From contig NC_089749.1 in the NCBI RefSeq assembly GCF_040412425.1, forward strand, positions 38,210,570 to 38,274,569: 64,000 nucleotides of DNA, written 5' to 3'. The notes below the pieces were generated by a model. It did no database searches and was not told the origin of the DNA. It saw only the letters and a list, made by a program, of their open reading frames with translations. Source of the DNA: Macrobrachium rosenbergii. Its lineage: Eukaryota; Arthropoda; Malacostraca; Decapoda; Palaemonidae. Numbering within the stretch: the first letter of the stretch is position 1; the number at the start of each line of letters is the position of its first letter. Of this stretch, positions 12,645-23,477 are shown in pieces. Made by a program: the position numbers and the translations under genes.

Positions 12645-13440
12645 ATGTTAGTTATTCATGATAAACTTAGGCCTGTGTAAATACTGTTTTCACTGTGGAA
12701 TAGGGATATAATTAACTAATCACTGCTAGTGGAGCCCCATAGTTGGGCCTAAATATTGATCATTGTCATTAAACTTCCATGAATATTGTACTTTTATTTT
12801 AACAGTTACTAAATAAGTAATTATTTCACAAGAAATTCATACAGTTCTTCTAAAGCCAAAAAAAAAAAAAAAAAAAATATTATCTCAGACATAATTTCAA
12901 AATTTTCCAAAATATTGATTTTGAAACCAAAAGGGTATGAAATAGCTTTGAGTCTACTGGATGTTTGTGTGGGTATACTGTCTCATATGAGAATTATAGA
13001 TCATTAGCTGATTTTAGGTTTCAGCAAATTTGTAATATCAGCACCCAAGTCAAACGCTATAATTATTTTGTTAATCATTTTAAGCCCAGCCTGAATATCT
13101 AAATTTTGGTATAAAGATACCAGTAATTTTTTCTTTATTGTGCTAAAGTTTACAAACACTGACATAATTTATGCTATCTGCAGTAGCTTTCTTCAACAAA
13201 GGTATAATTCTAATTTCATACTTATTTTTTCTCTTGAAGCAGTTAGCAAAGTGCGAGTGCCTGTCTGGATTTAACATTAATTCTATAAATTCAAATATAC
13301 TGTATTGCTTTGCCTATTTTGTCTTTAAAGATTGTGATTTTTTCTACAAGTAATAAATTAGTTAACTCTATAATGCATATATTTTTGCATTTATCTTATC
13401 ATGTTTGTTGTTATTATGTTCTTATGATTCAGGGCATAGG

Positions 13441-13441
<1 letters not shown>
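12645..13441. other. hAT 3' untranslated region
   Basis: This AT-rich DNA lies between the transposase end and the right terminus and includes an A-run near 12858. No gene is visible. Short open frames here lack family features. Confidence 0.6.

Positions 13442-13478
<37 letters not shown>
13442..13478. repeat. (GT)n microsatellite near the right end of hAT
   Basis: About 17 uninterrupted GT units lie just inside the subterminal region. Confidence 0.95.
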
Positions 13479-13570
13479 AGAAGCACTTGGGGAAAGCGAG
13501 GGTCACATGCCTCTAGCAATATCGTTTGGGGGGTCGCGGGCTGAAAAGTTTGAGAACCACTGCCCTAGGG

Positions 13571-14290
13571 TAGAATTCATGGCCCTTACTTTTACTTCAT
13601 GTTAGCACAATATGTGGTTTGGTCATAACATGCTTACTGCTTATGCAGATGATGCTATGCTCTTTGAATAGATCCCATTTCTGGAGTATAGACCTGTCAC
13701 AGATGAATCTCTTAACAAACATTTAGTTAATATTGGTGTTTGATGCAAATTTTATGGGATCAAGTTTTATCTGATGAAACTCAAAGTATAATACTTAGCA
13801 AGTCTCGGACATTAGGTCCCCTGCCTCCAGGCCCAAACAGATCTTTCCACTGATTGTGGTTTTACTTGCAGCTAATTAAAAATTCTGGCTGTTATTCTTG
13901 ACTGAAAATTAACTTTTAGGAAAAATACTTGGTCTATCTATTCAACTGCACAAAAAAAATCTGTATACTGAAATTGTCCCACAAGATTTTTGGACAACTG
14001 GCTATTTCTGGTCTATCTATTTAGCTGCACAAAAAAATCAGTATACTGAAATTGTCCCACAAGATTTTTGGAGAACTTGCTATCCTGAGGAATTGTTTAA
14101 ATTCTGCTATTAGTCCATATTTTGAGTAATTTTGTAAGCTTCCCCGCTTTGATGCCAAACCTAGTCTTAGTCACCAGGTTCAGTAGCCTCTCACAGTCAT
14201 GTGTCCATATATCACTCACATTACCACCACCCAGTCTCAACCATGTGTTGACAGACCACCTGTAACTAATATGAAGCATAGCAGCCATAT
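13571..14290 (+). pseudogene. Decayed non-LTR retrotransposon reverse transcriptase fragment
   Basis: After the hAT duplication the plus strand reads TAYADDAMLFE near 13640, the A-D-D catalytic box of a non-LTR (LINE) reverse transcriptase. Fragments such as GIKFYLMKLK, LAVILD and LTFRKNTWSI follow in the order seen in Jockey/RTE-like RT C-termini. Many stops and shifts are present. A 79-bp internal duplication (13931-14088) adds a second copy of one segment. The later part (VHILSNFVSFPALMPNLVL) fits the thumb region. The 5' part and any endonuclease are absent. Confidence 0.65.
13931..14088 (+). repeat. 79-bp tandem duplication inside the LINE fragment
   Basis: GGTCTATCTATTC-type sequence at 13931 recurs at 14010. 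In both copies it is followed by CTGCACAAAAAAA and TGTCCCACAAGATTTTTGGA. The copies differ at a few bases. Confidence 0.85.
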
Positions 14291-14654
14291 AAATATGGGT
14301 CATAGTCTGCTGACAAAGTCACTTGTATGTTTTTACCTGTGACCATGGAGAAACCTGGTAGACCAGCATGGTTCTCTCATCTAACACCTGGCCCTACAAA
14401 CAAAAAACAAAAAAGATACTGAAGTCTCAGTTCTGGCCTGCTATCCCTTGAATGGTCAAACCATGCAATTGATGGACTAACACTGGCCAACCATACTGAT
14501 ATCAAATTCCATTAATGGACTACATATGGTGTCTCAGCTCTGGCTTTACTCTCAAGAGTTTATGACTGTCTCAATACCATGGTGAATTAACCTGGTTCTT
14601 GCACCTAACCACTGGTGACTAATGGGCTAACTATGGTCATGGCTGCCAAACAAT

Positions 14655-15290
14655 ATGATCAGGCAAGAAGGCCTCATGAAAATGTCTAACAACAAACAAA
14701 TAAATATGAATGCCATAAACCTGTGTCTGGCCCCATTCTCAATGACTGAACCATCAGTCTGGTTTCAAAATGGACATACAATTCTGCCTTCAAAACATTA
14801 CAAATTCAACACCAACAAAAACATACACTATATCCTCAAGGCAATCCCATATGCCATCTTCCCTTGGATTATATATTGGGTCAATGTCCAAGACAAGAGG
14901 GTAGAATATGGCACCTATTCAAGTTCTTCATATCTGAGTTCTCCATGCTGCCACCAGCTTACACCTATTAAGCCCTTGACCTACTACCCAATGGGTGACA
15001 TACTGGCAAGGCAACCTTAACAAACTCAAGTCCCTTCTGAGGCTGCCAAGAAAAATGGCTCCTCCAACTGTCACACAACATCCAAGCCACCTTACTAACA
15101 CTGAAGGAACATCAATGACAGACCTCCTGAAGAGGGCAGACAAGTTGCTGGAATCCCCAAGGCCTCACAACATGCCACTTAGAACATTTATGAAGTCAGA
15201 GGACCAGAACCAGGACCAGCTCCAAGATGAAGATGGAGGAACACAAGCTAACACCACACACAAGTGCCATAACCATACAGGTCTACCAGA
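14655..15290 (+). pseudogene. Possible Ty3/gypsy gag remnant
   Basis: Two overlapping plus frames (from 14655 and 14995) carry LCLAPFSMTEPSVWFQ, ILKAIPYAIFP, then LLRLPRKMAPPTVTQ and LLKRADKLLESPRP. The motif order resembles the capsid part of arthropod Ty3/gypsy gag: a proline-aromatic start with a W-F pair, a helix-rich middle, then a short helix before a basic tail. No zinc knuckle, protease or RT is adjacent and no LTR was found. The match is by pattern memory only, so confidence is low. Confidence 0.35.
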
Positions 15291-15343
15291 TTGCTCCAAG
15301 ACCTCCAGTGTAAGAAAACTCATACACAGAATGCTGATAAATA

Positions 15344-16996
15344 CAGTCGACCCTCATTAAACTGGACTCCGTTAATCCGGATATTGGATAAGACGGACAC
15401 TGAAGAGGGTCAGCCAATTTAAAATACGTAATGTTTGACCACGATTTAAGATAGTTACTGTTCCTCCGCTCGTCACGTACCACGTTCTTTTTTATTTACC
15501 AAAGGTAAATAAAAAACTTTTCATATATATTTTTATTTTATATACTAAATACTGTTCTGTATTTATACTGTACTAAACCGAAATGCTTTTAACTTGTAAC
15601 CAATTTAACTTGTGCACAGTACATACCATCATTAAGATCATCAGTAATAAAATAGAGGGACAATTAAGACCGTAAGTTCACTAACACATTTTGTTTTCAA
15701 CACAAACATTCCATAAAACACACAGATATGCATGATCAAAATAACTGTAACTAAACTTGTAAATTTTAACAATAAGCAAGACTGTAAAATATATTTCAAC
15801 ATATCAATCTTGGAGAGGCTTGCTTTTTATTGTTACTGACGTCATCATCAGTTTGCAGTCGTAAATCTGAGGATGGTCCGGGAATAGGATTCACAAGAAG
15901 TACCACCAAGACAGACTGTTGTGGGATTTTTCATACCACTATATAAAAGTTACAATTATTGTTGAATTCATGTTTTCATGAAGAAATAATTATATAATGC
16001 AAATTTTTCAGTAATTTTTGTCATCAGCGGTTATATAATCACAATCATAGCAACGTTCAAACTTAGTGCCGTCATGACATGTCTATAAATAGAACAGAAG
16101 CAGAGGGCTGTCATTGGCTAGCAGATCTCCATGGTAACCAGCCAGCCAATCAGGTTTTAGCTGTATTCTGTCTGAGAAAGAACTTTTGCTCAGGGAAGAT
16201 GACGATGACATAAGTGCGTGTGTTTGGAATACAATATGTAGTTTTTAATAGTGTATGTATTTTACTGATTACATGAAGAATAGAATGAAGTCCTTCTTAT
16301 TACTTTGAGTGTAAAATTGTTGGTTCAGAGATCCTTCAGCAACAAAATATATATATATTTTGCTTCAGAAGATATTTACTAACCGTGCACTGACATACCT
16401 TTACAACAAAATTCTTCTCCTTAATCTCTTGAGGATAGAATTACGCTGCATAGAGGCAACTGGCAATTTTCTCTCTGTGCATGTGTGTATGTGTGTGTGT
16501 GTCATTTACCATGTAAACACACAGAATTATGCTGCATAGAGGGAACTGGCAATTCTCTCTCTCTCTCACGTCATTTGCCAAATACACGTAAGTATTGTTC
16601 AGTGCCTCAGCTTTTGTCTTCGTAAAGTTTACCTTTCTCATGTCTTTTCTTTCCTAAAAAAACCATACAAAGCATCTTACTTTGGCTACCAGTCAGGCAG
16701 CAAATAGGTAAAACTGTTAATGCTCAGTCACTGGCTACGATACTTCCTACTGTTCCAGACAATAGTGTTTCTTAATGACGGTACGTACTGTGCGCAAGTT
16801 AAATTAGTTACAAGTTAAAAGCATTTCACTTTAGTACAGTATAAATACAGAACAGTATATATAAAATATAACTGAAAAGTTTTTTATTTTAAAAAGGAAA
16901 ATATTATGTGATGAGCAGAGGAACAGCAAATAACTTAAATTGTGGTCGAACATTGCGTATTTTAAATCAGCTGACCCTCTTAACGAGGGTCAACTG
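15344..16996. mobile_element. Non-autonomous pogo/Tigger-type element with ~270-bp inverted repeats
   Basis: The left end is CAGTCGACCCTCATTAA (15344) and the right end is TTAACGAGGGTCAACTG (ending 16996), with TA on both sides (15342-15343, 16997-16998). The arms stay similar for about 270 bp: AGAGGGTCAGC, TTTAAAATACG, CTGTTCTGTATTTATACTGT and TTTTAACTTGTAAC recur in inverse order. The 1653-bp interior has no transposase gene. It holds a TATAAATA box (16084), ATTGG/CCAAT boxes (16113-16150) and a short (GT)n. These resemble leftover 5' control DNA of an autonomous parent. Confidence 0.88.
16437..16562 (+). repeat. Two ~40-bp direct repeats 86 bp apart
   Basis: AGAATTACGCTGCATAGAGG at 16437 and AGAATTATGCTGCATAGAGG at 16523 are both followed by AACTGGCAATT and CT repeats. 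A (GT)n tract lies between. This is a local duplication inside the pogo-type element. Confidence 0.8.
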
Positions 16997-17040
16997 TATA
17001 TGAAATTTTTACCACATCACTCTGATTTATATGCATGCAT

Positions 17041-17092
17041 TAAGCTACAAATGTCATTTAATGTATATATATATACATACTGTATATATATA

Positions 17093-17136
<44 letters not shown>
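17041..17136. repeat. (TA)n microsatellite abutting the Penelope-like 3' end
   Basis: The TA-rich tract begins directly after the 3' untranslated part of the minus-strand Penelope-like element. It may therefore be that element's tail or its insertion target. Confidence 0.85.
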
Positions 17137-17138
<2 letters not shown>

Positions 17139-17149
17139 GAATGTCTTTT

Positions 17150-17790
17150 CCTGTAATTACACAGCGTAATATGAATATAAGAAGGCCCATAAAACACTAT
17201 TTAAACGTTGCAACCATATATTTCGGGCACTTGCTTCTCTGCCCCTGTTCACTGGTAGAATATGGACAGATGAAATGTTACAAGGGTATATATACAAAGC
17301 ATATATAGGTGTGGCATTAAGTCTCTGATGGTATGCAGGTGACCGTTTCCTAAGAAGGAGGAGAATAACCAATTCCCTAGCAGTTTTTGGCCTCATTAAC
17401 TCCCATTTGGCGATGATTCTGGAGGTCGTGTTCTCTGTGACACCTTCTTCAGAAGCGGTCTGAGGATTAAAGCGTCGATGTCGTCCGATTTCCAATGTCC
17501 TCCTGACAAGTTCATATTGTTGGTTTGATTGATGATAGCAGATTCCAGCATCTTTCTTTTGTATGGACAGCTACTTTTGAAAACCAGCTCCGCCCCCCTC
17601 CAGTTTATGGAATGGCCAGTATCTCTGATATGTAGGAAAATCCCCGAACTCTCCGAAGCATATCTTACCGACCTTTTGTGCTCTATTATTCTTTGCGAGA
17701 GCGATCTACCTGTCTCCCCTACGTAAATCTCACTACAGTTGCTGCACAGTATCTTGTAAACTCCGGCTTCTTCCCCTTTGTTAACGTATA
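17150..17790 (-). pseudogene. Penelope-like element: C-terminal GIY-YIG endonuclease and 3' UTR
   Basis: The minus strand from about 17785 reads VYKILCSNCSEIYVGETGRS, with a CxxC pair and the YVG half of a GIY-YIG nuclease. LAKRIIEHKRSVRYASESSG and GHSINWRGAEL follow, and then the ESAIINQ helix with the catalytic-type Glu. This order is that of Penelope-like retroelement endonucleases, which nick target DNA for reverse transcription. The frame is maintained to about 17500, where a short Pro/Arg-rich tail follows. The rest down to 17150 is 3' UTR-like. The RT domain is missing, because at 17790 the sequence switches abruptly to DIRS B on the other strand. Confidence 0.85.
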
Positions 17791-18544
17791 CTTAAATAAC
17801 AACTTCCCAAGATTCCGGAGGCTCTCCTAAAAGCTGAGTTTGAGGCCAGATGCAGGTTGAGTCGCTCCATGAATTCCTTGTGCCTGACAGAGGCAACAGC
17901 AGTCATATACACGGAGGATCCTCTCTTCCAGGTCCTAACCAAATCCCTGTTGGCGGGATTCCAGGCGGACCTGTATGACTTTATCGTGGCGAGAGTGAAT
18001 TGCCGCAAACACATCTTCGCGGACGCCACCATAAGGCATGAACCCAATAGGCTCATGAAGAGCTCTATTTGGGGCGCCAATATCTTCCCCGAGAGCGAAG
18101 TAAATAGTGTCCTGACAGAGGCAACCAGGGCAAATCAAAGTCTCCGCTCCCGCTGGGGTCTTCCTTTCAAGAGGAAGGCCTCCGAATCCGCCGGATCTCA
18201 TGCTAAACCGGGAAGAGGTTCAGGAGATACAAAAGGCCTCATACCCAGACCGTGATGCAGGCTGTACCGGTCTCCCAGGTCGGTCAGCCTTCAACTACAA
18301 AGGCCCAGCCTCAACAGTTTGTGCTGATGCAGCCTGCTCAGCATTCCCTTGCTTCCCCAACCTACGTGACGTCCCGGCTTTCAACGCTTCGTTTGAAAGC
18401 CAGGGTGCGTTTTGGGGCTTCAACAGGAACGCAAGAGGAAGCAGAGCCAGAGCCTCCTTCAGAGGTAGGGCTGCGTCACGTTCCCTCTCTCGAGGGAGAG
18501 GAGGTCGGGGCAGTAGAGGAAGTAAGCCCTCCCCTGTCCAATGA
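17790..18544 (+). pseudogene. DIRS B gag, C-terminal part
   Basis: The frame reads ALLKAEFEARCRLSRSMNSL, then a conserved helix-rich block with FQADLYDFIVARVNCRKHIF and RHEPNRLMKSSIWGANIFP near 17965-18090. The same block occurs in DIRS C, D and E (RHEPNK.. SSIWG). A Gly/Arg-rich tail (RGRAASRSLSRGRGG, near 18465) probably binds nucleic acid. A frame change near 18200 separates the two parts. The N-terminal half and the Cys-rich exon are absent through truncation. Confidence 0.8.
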
Positions 18545-20375
18545 GCCTTCTCAGGTAGGCGGGAGGCTGTATCTCTTTCGGGACCAATGGACCTTCAGTC
18601 CGTGGGCCCACAGCATAGTCTCCAAAGGTCTGGGATGGAGTTGGAGCAAGGATCCTCCTCCACTAGTCAGATTTCATCAGTCCCCATCCAAAGCTCTCCT
18701 GGACTTTGCAAAGGACCTGCTGCAAAAGAGAGCTATAAATAAAGTGAGACACCTGAAATTTCAAGGCAGACTGTTCAGCGTTCCGAAGAAAGGCTCCAGT
18801 CAGCAAAGAGTAATCTTAGGCTTGTCTCGTCTCAATCTTTATATTCAATGCGACAAATTTTGCATGCTTACAATCTCGCAGGTGCGGACCCTACTTCCTC
18901 GTGGAGCCGTCACCACCTCTATAGATCTTTCAAACGCATATTATCACGTCCCAGTTGCGAGAAACTTCTCCTTACCTAGGGTTCAGACTAGGAAAACAGG
19001 CCTACTCATTCAGTCATGCCATTCGGGCTCAACATAGCGCCCAGAATCTTCACCAAGCTGGCAGAAACAGTAGTTCAACAGTTACGGTCCCAGGGGATCA
19101 TGTTAGCCGCATACCTAGACGATTGGATAATTTGGGCATCCAACGCAGAGGAATGTCAGAGAGCAACAGCCATAGTGATCAACTTCCTGAAGTCCCTAGG
19201 CTTTCAAATAAACAGGGAGAAATCCCGCCTAGTTCGGAGGCTCGATTTCAGTGGCTAGGTATCCAATGGGATCTGGACCCTCACAAACTGTCTCTTCCGC
19301 CAGCCAAAAGGAGGGAAATAGCCAAAGCCACCAGGCAGTTCCTCAAAAACAGGAAAGCCACTCGCCGTACCCAGGAAAGGGTCCTGGGTCCCCTCAGTTC
19401 GCATCTGTTACAGACTTGCTTCTGAAAGCCAAACTGAAAGATATAAACAGAGTGTGGCAGAGACGAGTCAACATCAAACCCAGAGACAAGGTGTCATTAA
19501 TTCCGCTAGTGTTGAGGAAAAGACTTCGGCCATGGTCGACAGTCAAGAGTCTATCAAAGTCAGTACCCCTCCAGTTTCCTCCTCCATCACTGGTGATTCA
19601 CACAGACGCTTCTCTAAGCAGGTGGGGAGGATATTCCCAACACAGAAAAGTTCAAGGAACGTGGTCCACAATGTTCCGCCAGTTCCATATCAACATTCCA
19701 GAAGCAATGGCAGTATTTCTAACTCTGAAAAAACTACGTCCATCCAGACAGATACATATCAAGCTGGTTCTGGACAGTGCAGTAGTAGTGCATTGTATAA
19801 ACAGGGGGGGCTCCAAGTCGAGCCGGATCAATCAAGTGATGATAGCAATTTTCTCCCTGGCAAGAAAGCACCATTGGCACCTATCAGCCACCCATCTGGC
19901 AGGTGTCTGGAATGTCATTGCGGACTCTCTATCCAGGACAACTCCGCTGGAGTCGGAATGGTGGTCACTGGACAGAACATCATTCGAGTGGATTCGACGT
20001 CAGGTTCCAGGTCTCTAGGTAGATTTGTTTGCCACAGAGAGCTACCACAAACTTCCATGTTACGTTGCTCCCAACCTGGACCCTCTTGCTCACTCCACAG
20101 ATGCAATGTCAATAGATTGGAACATGTGGCAGAAAATCTATCTGTTTCCACCAATAAACCTGTTGTTGAGAGTTTTGCACAAGCTCAGGTCATTCAAAGG
20201 TCAAGTGGCCCTGGTAGCACCCAACTGGCCGAAGAGCAGTTGGTTTCCTCTTCTTCTAGAGTTGAAGCTCCGGTGTATTCAAATACCCAGGCCACAGTTG
20301 ACTCAAATAGTACAAACTCGGACTGTGTCAGCTTCCTCAAGAATTCTAAATGCCCTGGCTTTGTGGACTTCATGA
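18545..20375 (+). pseudogene. DIRS B reverse transcriptase, RNase H and methylase-like region (frameshifted)
   Basis: The start of the pol region is marked by VGGRLYLFRDQWTFSPWAHS. RT motifs follow: FQGRLFSVPKKGS, SRLNLYIQCDKF, TTSIDLSNAYYHVPV and, after a shift near 18960, MPFGLNIAPRIF and the catalytic AAYLDDWIIWAS near 19110. RNase H carries HTDASLSRWGG (about 19600), EAMAVFLTLKKL (about 19710), VLDSAVVVHCINRGGS (about 19770) and NVIADSLSR (about 19920). A DIRS-specific C-terminal domain (IYLFPPINLLLRVLHKLRSF, then VAPNWPKSSWFPLL) runs to 20375. In DIRS1 this region is described as a DNA N6-adenine methyltransferase-like domain. Two or three frameshifts and one altered residue (VILGLSRL for VILDLSRL) make this copy inactive. 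Confidence 0.88.
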
Positions 20376-21343
20376 AATTTGCTGCTCAGAGAGATGCTAA
20401 TATTGATCCTGTTAATACACTGTTCTTAGAATCAGATAAAAGGGACTCTACTCTCAGGCAGTATGATTCAGCAGTTAAAAAGTTAGCATTATTCCTGAAA
20501 GAATCTGAAGCTAAAGTGATGACCACGAATCTGGCAATATCATTCTTCAGGTCATTGTTTGAAAAAGGACTGGCTTCTAGTACTATTACTACAGCAAAGT
20601 CAGCTTTAAAAAAGATATTTTTACATGGCTTCAATATTGACTTAACGGACTCATACTTTTCATCAATCCCTAGAGCATGCGCTCGTTTGAGACCAGCAAC
20701 CCGTCCACACGCGGTTTCCTGGTTCTTAAATGACGTACTGAAATTAGCATCGGACACTGATAATGAACAGTGTCCATATTTGAGTCTGTTAAGGAAAACG
20801 TTATTCTTAATTAGCCTAGCTTCAGGTGCCAGAATTTCTGAACTGTCCGCTCTCTCTAGAGAATCGAACCATATTGATTTCCTCCCGTCAGGAGAAGTTC
20901 TACTATCCCCGGATCAAAAATTTTTAGCTAAGAATGAAGATCCACAAGATAGATGGTCCCCTTGGAAGGTTATCCCCCTTCCACAGGATCCGTCCTTATG
21001 CCCAGTCACTACTTTAAAGGCTTATTTACATAGAACTTCTAATGTAATGTCTGGTCCTCTCTTTATCAGGGAAAAAGGAGGAACCCTTTCCTTAAAGGGG
21101 ATCAGACAACAAATACTATATTTTATTAAACAAGCTAACCCGGATTCAGTACCTAAGGTTCATGATATCCGAGCAGTGGCCACCTCCACTAATTATTTTC
21201 ATAATATGAACTTTGAAGAACTTAAAAAATATACGGGTTGGAAATCACCATCAGTTTTCAAACGCCACTATCTTAAATCACTGGAGGCTCTAAAGTTTTC
21301 TACAGTGGCTGCAGGAAGCATTGTTCCTCCCACCCTAGATTAA
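19454..21343 (+). CDS. DIRS B tyrosine recombinase frame, open, 629 codons
   Basis: The frame is open from 19454 to a stop at 21343. The recombinase proper starts around 20270 (SDCVSFLKNSKCPGFVDFMK). A core-binding-like helical part follows (STLRQYDSAVKKLALFLKES, FRSLFEKGLASSTITTAKSA). The catalytic domain contains the first Arg in LASGARISELSAL (Arg codon 20831-20833), HDIR (21161-21172) and the nucleophile in FKRHYLKSL (Tyr codon 21269-21271). This is the R..HxxR..Y set of tyrosine recombinases. The enzyme would integrate a circular cDNA. The first 270 or so codons overlap the RNase H/methylase frame. That part is low-complexity, and the true start within it is uncertain. It is the only uninterrupted recombinase among the DIRS copies here, so recent origin is possible. 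Confidence 0.85.
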   Translation: MAETSQHQTQRQGVINSASVEEKTSAMVDSQESIKVSTPPVSSSITGDSHRRFSKQVGRIFPTQKSSRNVVHNVPPVPYQHSRSNGSISNSEKTTSIQTDTYQAGSGQCSSSALYKQGGLQVEPDQSSDDSNFLPGKKAPLAPISHPSGRCLECHCGLSIQDNSAGVGMVVTGQNIIRVDSTSGSRSLGRFVCHRELPQTSMLRCSQPGPSCSLHRCNVNRLEHVAENLSVSTNKPVVESFAQAQVIQRSSGPGSTQLAEEQLVSSSSRVEAPVYSNTQATVDSNSTNSDCVSFLKNSKCPGFVDFMKFAAQRDANIDPVNTLFLESDKRDSTLRQYDSAVKKLALFLKESEAKVMTTNLAISFFRSLFEKGLASSTITTAKSALKKIFLHGFNIDLTDSYFSSIPRACARLRPATRPHAVSWFLNDVLKLASDTDNEQCPYLSLLRKTLFLISLASGARISELSALSRESNHIDFLPSGEVLLSPDQKFLAKNEDPQDRWSPWKVIPLPQDPSLCPVTTLKAYLHRTSNVMSGPLFIREKGGTLSLKGIRQQILYFIKQANPDSVPKVHDIRAVATSTNYFHNMNFEELKKYTGWKSPSVFKRHYLKSLEALKFSTVAAGSIVPPTLD

Positions 21344-21664
21344 TATATGCATTCTTAATTACCCTGTCCTTTTCCTCTCTCGCCTGCCTGCCTCGTTTAC
21401 TTACCTTGCCATCTATTCTTAGGTCAGGCATGCTTCACAGCCTGACTCCTGACCATGTTTTATTGTACAGTTATTATCTGTGTTAGTATTTAAGTGTCTT
21501 GTTACTTTCCAGTATTTTGTATATATTTGCCCCTTGGGATTGACCATGTCTTATCCTGTATTGTTAATCATGTTCTATTTTTGCTACTTGGATAATTAAA
21601 CTCAGTTTGTACTGATAGATTTATTTATCTCCATCTCAGTAGTTGTTAAAGGGGTTTCTCCAAG

Positions 21665-22174
21665 CTTTGTATGATTCTCTATTACAATTTCACCAGGTGA
21701 CACAGGTCGAACCCAGAAAAGGGATTTTGACAAAGGAAAAATCTATTTCTGGGGGAAGACCTGTGTCACCCGGTGACCCACCCATGTTCTCCGTTTCCCA
21801 CCCTAGTAGACATACCAAGCTTAGGGGGTGGGTGCTAACCTGGAATGAGGACAGTATGGCGGCTGGGGTGTTGGTTGGCTGGGCAGTGAGCGTTGGCTAT
21901 GTGACGGCCCCTCACTTTCCGGGGTTTTTGAGATTGGAAATCTCTACAGGGCAGAGGCCTGTGGCAGTGGCATCACACACTCACCCTTTGTGTATAACGA
22001 CATCTATTTGATTAATAGATGATCGAACTGGGGGTAGTAACCCCAGCATTCCTGATAGCTTTTTCTCTGGTATTTTTAGCAATACTTATACCTAGAAATA
22101 AGTGCTTAATGGTTATTTCACCGGGTGACACAGGTCTTCCCCCAGAAATAGATTTTCCTTTGTCAAAAAAAATC
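21665..22174 (+). repeat. DIRS B internal complementary region and right terminal repeat
   Basis: CACCAGGTGACACAGGTCG..CCCAGAAAAGGG (left arm) meets GGATTTTGACAAAGGAAAAA and GGGGGAAGACCTGTGTCACC (right arm). The right arm reappears inverted at 22122-22170 (GGTGACACAGGTCTTCCCCC). This is the DIRS circle-junction design. The outer 8 bases of the right end are eroded into the neighbouring TA tract. Confidence 0.85.
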
Positions 22175-22185
22175 CATATATATAT

Positions 22186-22736
<551 letters not shown>

Positions 22737-22769
22737 AATATGAAGCTACAAATGTAAGCTTAATATCGA

Positions 22770-23012
22770 AATTCACGCTACCTCGGTATATCTCCGTTGG
22801 AGAATTGTCGCCAAAGGGAATTTATATAAGTGATAAATGAATTGGAATCGTGGGGGGACGAACCAGCGACTGAAAGCCTATTCAGCGACTCCAGTTGGCG
22901 TAAACCATTGAGCTGAATAGGCTTTTCAATAAAAATGTCCTCACGATCCAATTCATTATCACTTATATACCGCGACAATTCTCCAGCTCAATATACCAGG
23001 TAGAGTGAATTC
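22770..23012 (-). repeat. Fold-back element with tRNA-like (SINE-type) core
   Basis: Arms 22770-22857 and 22935-23012 are inverse complements: GAGAATTGTCG, TATATAAGTGATAAATGAATT and ATCGTG recur inverted. The centre holds a second hairpin (AAAGCCTATTCAGC .. GCTGAATAGGCTTT). On the minus strand the centre has a box-B-like GGTTCGTCCCC and an upstream box-A-like TGGTTTACGCCAACTGG, as in tRNA-derived SINEs. It cannot form a tRNA cloverleaf, so it is not a tRNA gene. It could also be two SINE copies in head-to-head orientation. Confidence 0.6.
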
Positions 23013-23065
23013 ATTAAATGACATTTATAACTTCATGAATTGTATATAAATCACGGTGTGATAAA

Positions 23066-23069
<4 letters not shown>

Positions 23070-23132
<63 letters not shown>
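23070..23132. repeat. (AT)n microsatellite
   Basis: About 31 AT units lie immediately left of the Tigger-like MITE. Confidence 0.97.
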
Positions 23133-23134
<2 letters not shown>

Positions 23135-23138
23135 TGTA

Positions 23139-23477
23139 CAGGCAGTCGGTTTATTGACGGGGTTCCGTTCTTTCTTGCGTCGTAACCCGAAAATCGTCGT
23201 AAGCCGGAAAATCGTCGAAAATCGTCAAAAATCATAAGAAAACCTTACTTTTAGTGCTCTGGGTGCATTGAAAACGATGTAAACTGCATTATTATTGAGT
23301 TTTACATCAAAAAAACCTTCAAATTATGATTATTCTGCCGTTTTGGGGCCATATTTCTTCCGTCGGATATGTGATACGTCGTAAACCGGAACATGCGTCG
23401 TAAGCCCGGAAATAATTTCTGATGAATATATTTGAATTAACCTATTAAATCGCGGAACCGTCGTATGGGACTGCCTG
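23139..23477. mobile_element. 339-bp Tigger/pogo-type MITE
   Basis: The left end is CAGGCAGTCGGTTTA and the right end is TCGTATGGGACTGCCTG, with TA on both sides (23137-23138, 23478-23479). It contains several CGTCGTAAACCGGAA-like repeats in both orientations. There is no coding capacity. A truncated relative lies at 44780-44985. Confidence 0.85.

Larger units (their letters stand above)
17790..22174 (+). mobile_element. DIRS element B, 5'-truncated, with 3' internal complementary region and right terminal repeat
   Basis: It starts inside gag at the Penelope junction and runs through RT, RNase H, methylase-like and tyrosine-recombinase parts to 21343. The tail holds an internal complementary region (about 21690-21780). 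Its right arm (GGAAAAATCTATTTCTGGGG) is the reverse complement of the element's right end (22125-22170). The left arm should match the missing 5' end. A (TA)n tract follows immediately. DIRS elements integrate with a tyrosine recombinase and leave no target duplication; none is seen. Confidence 0.9.

Noticed and set aside
22781..22920. tRNA gene on the minus strand
   Set aside because: Box A/B-like words are present, but acceptor and anticodon stems cannot be formed. A SINE-type repeat is more likely.
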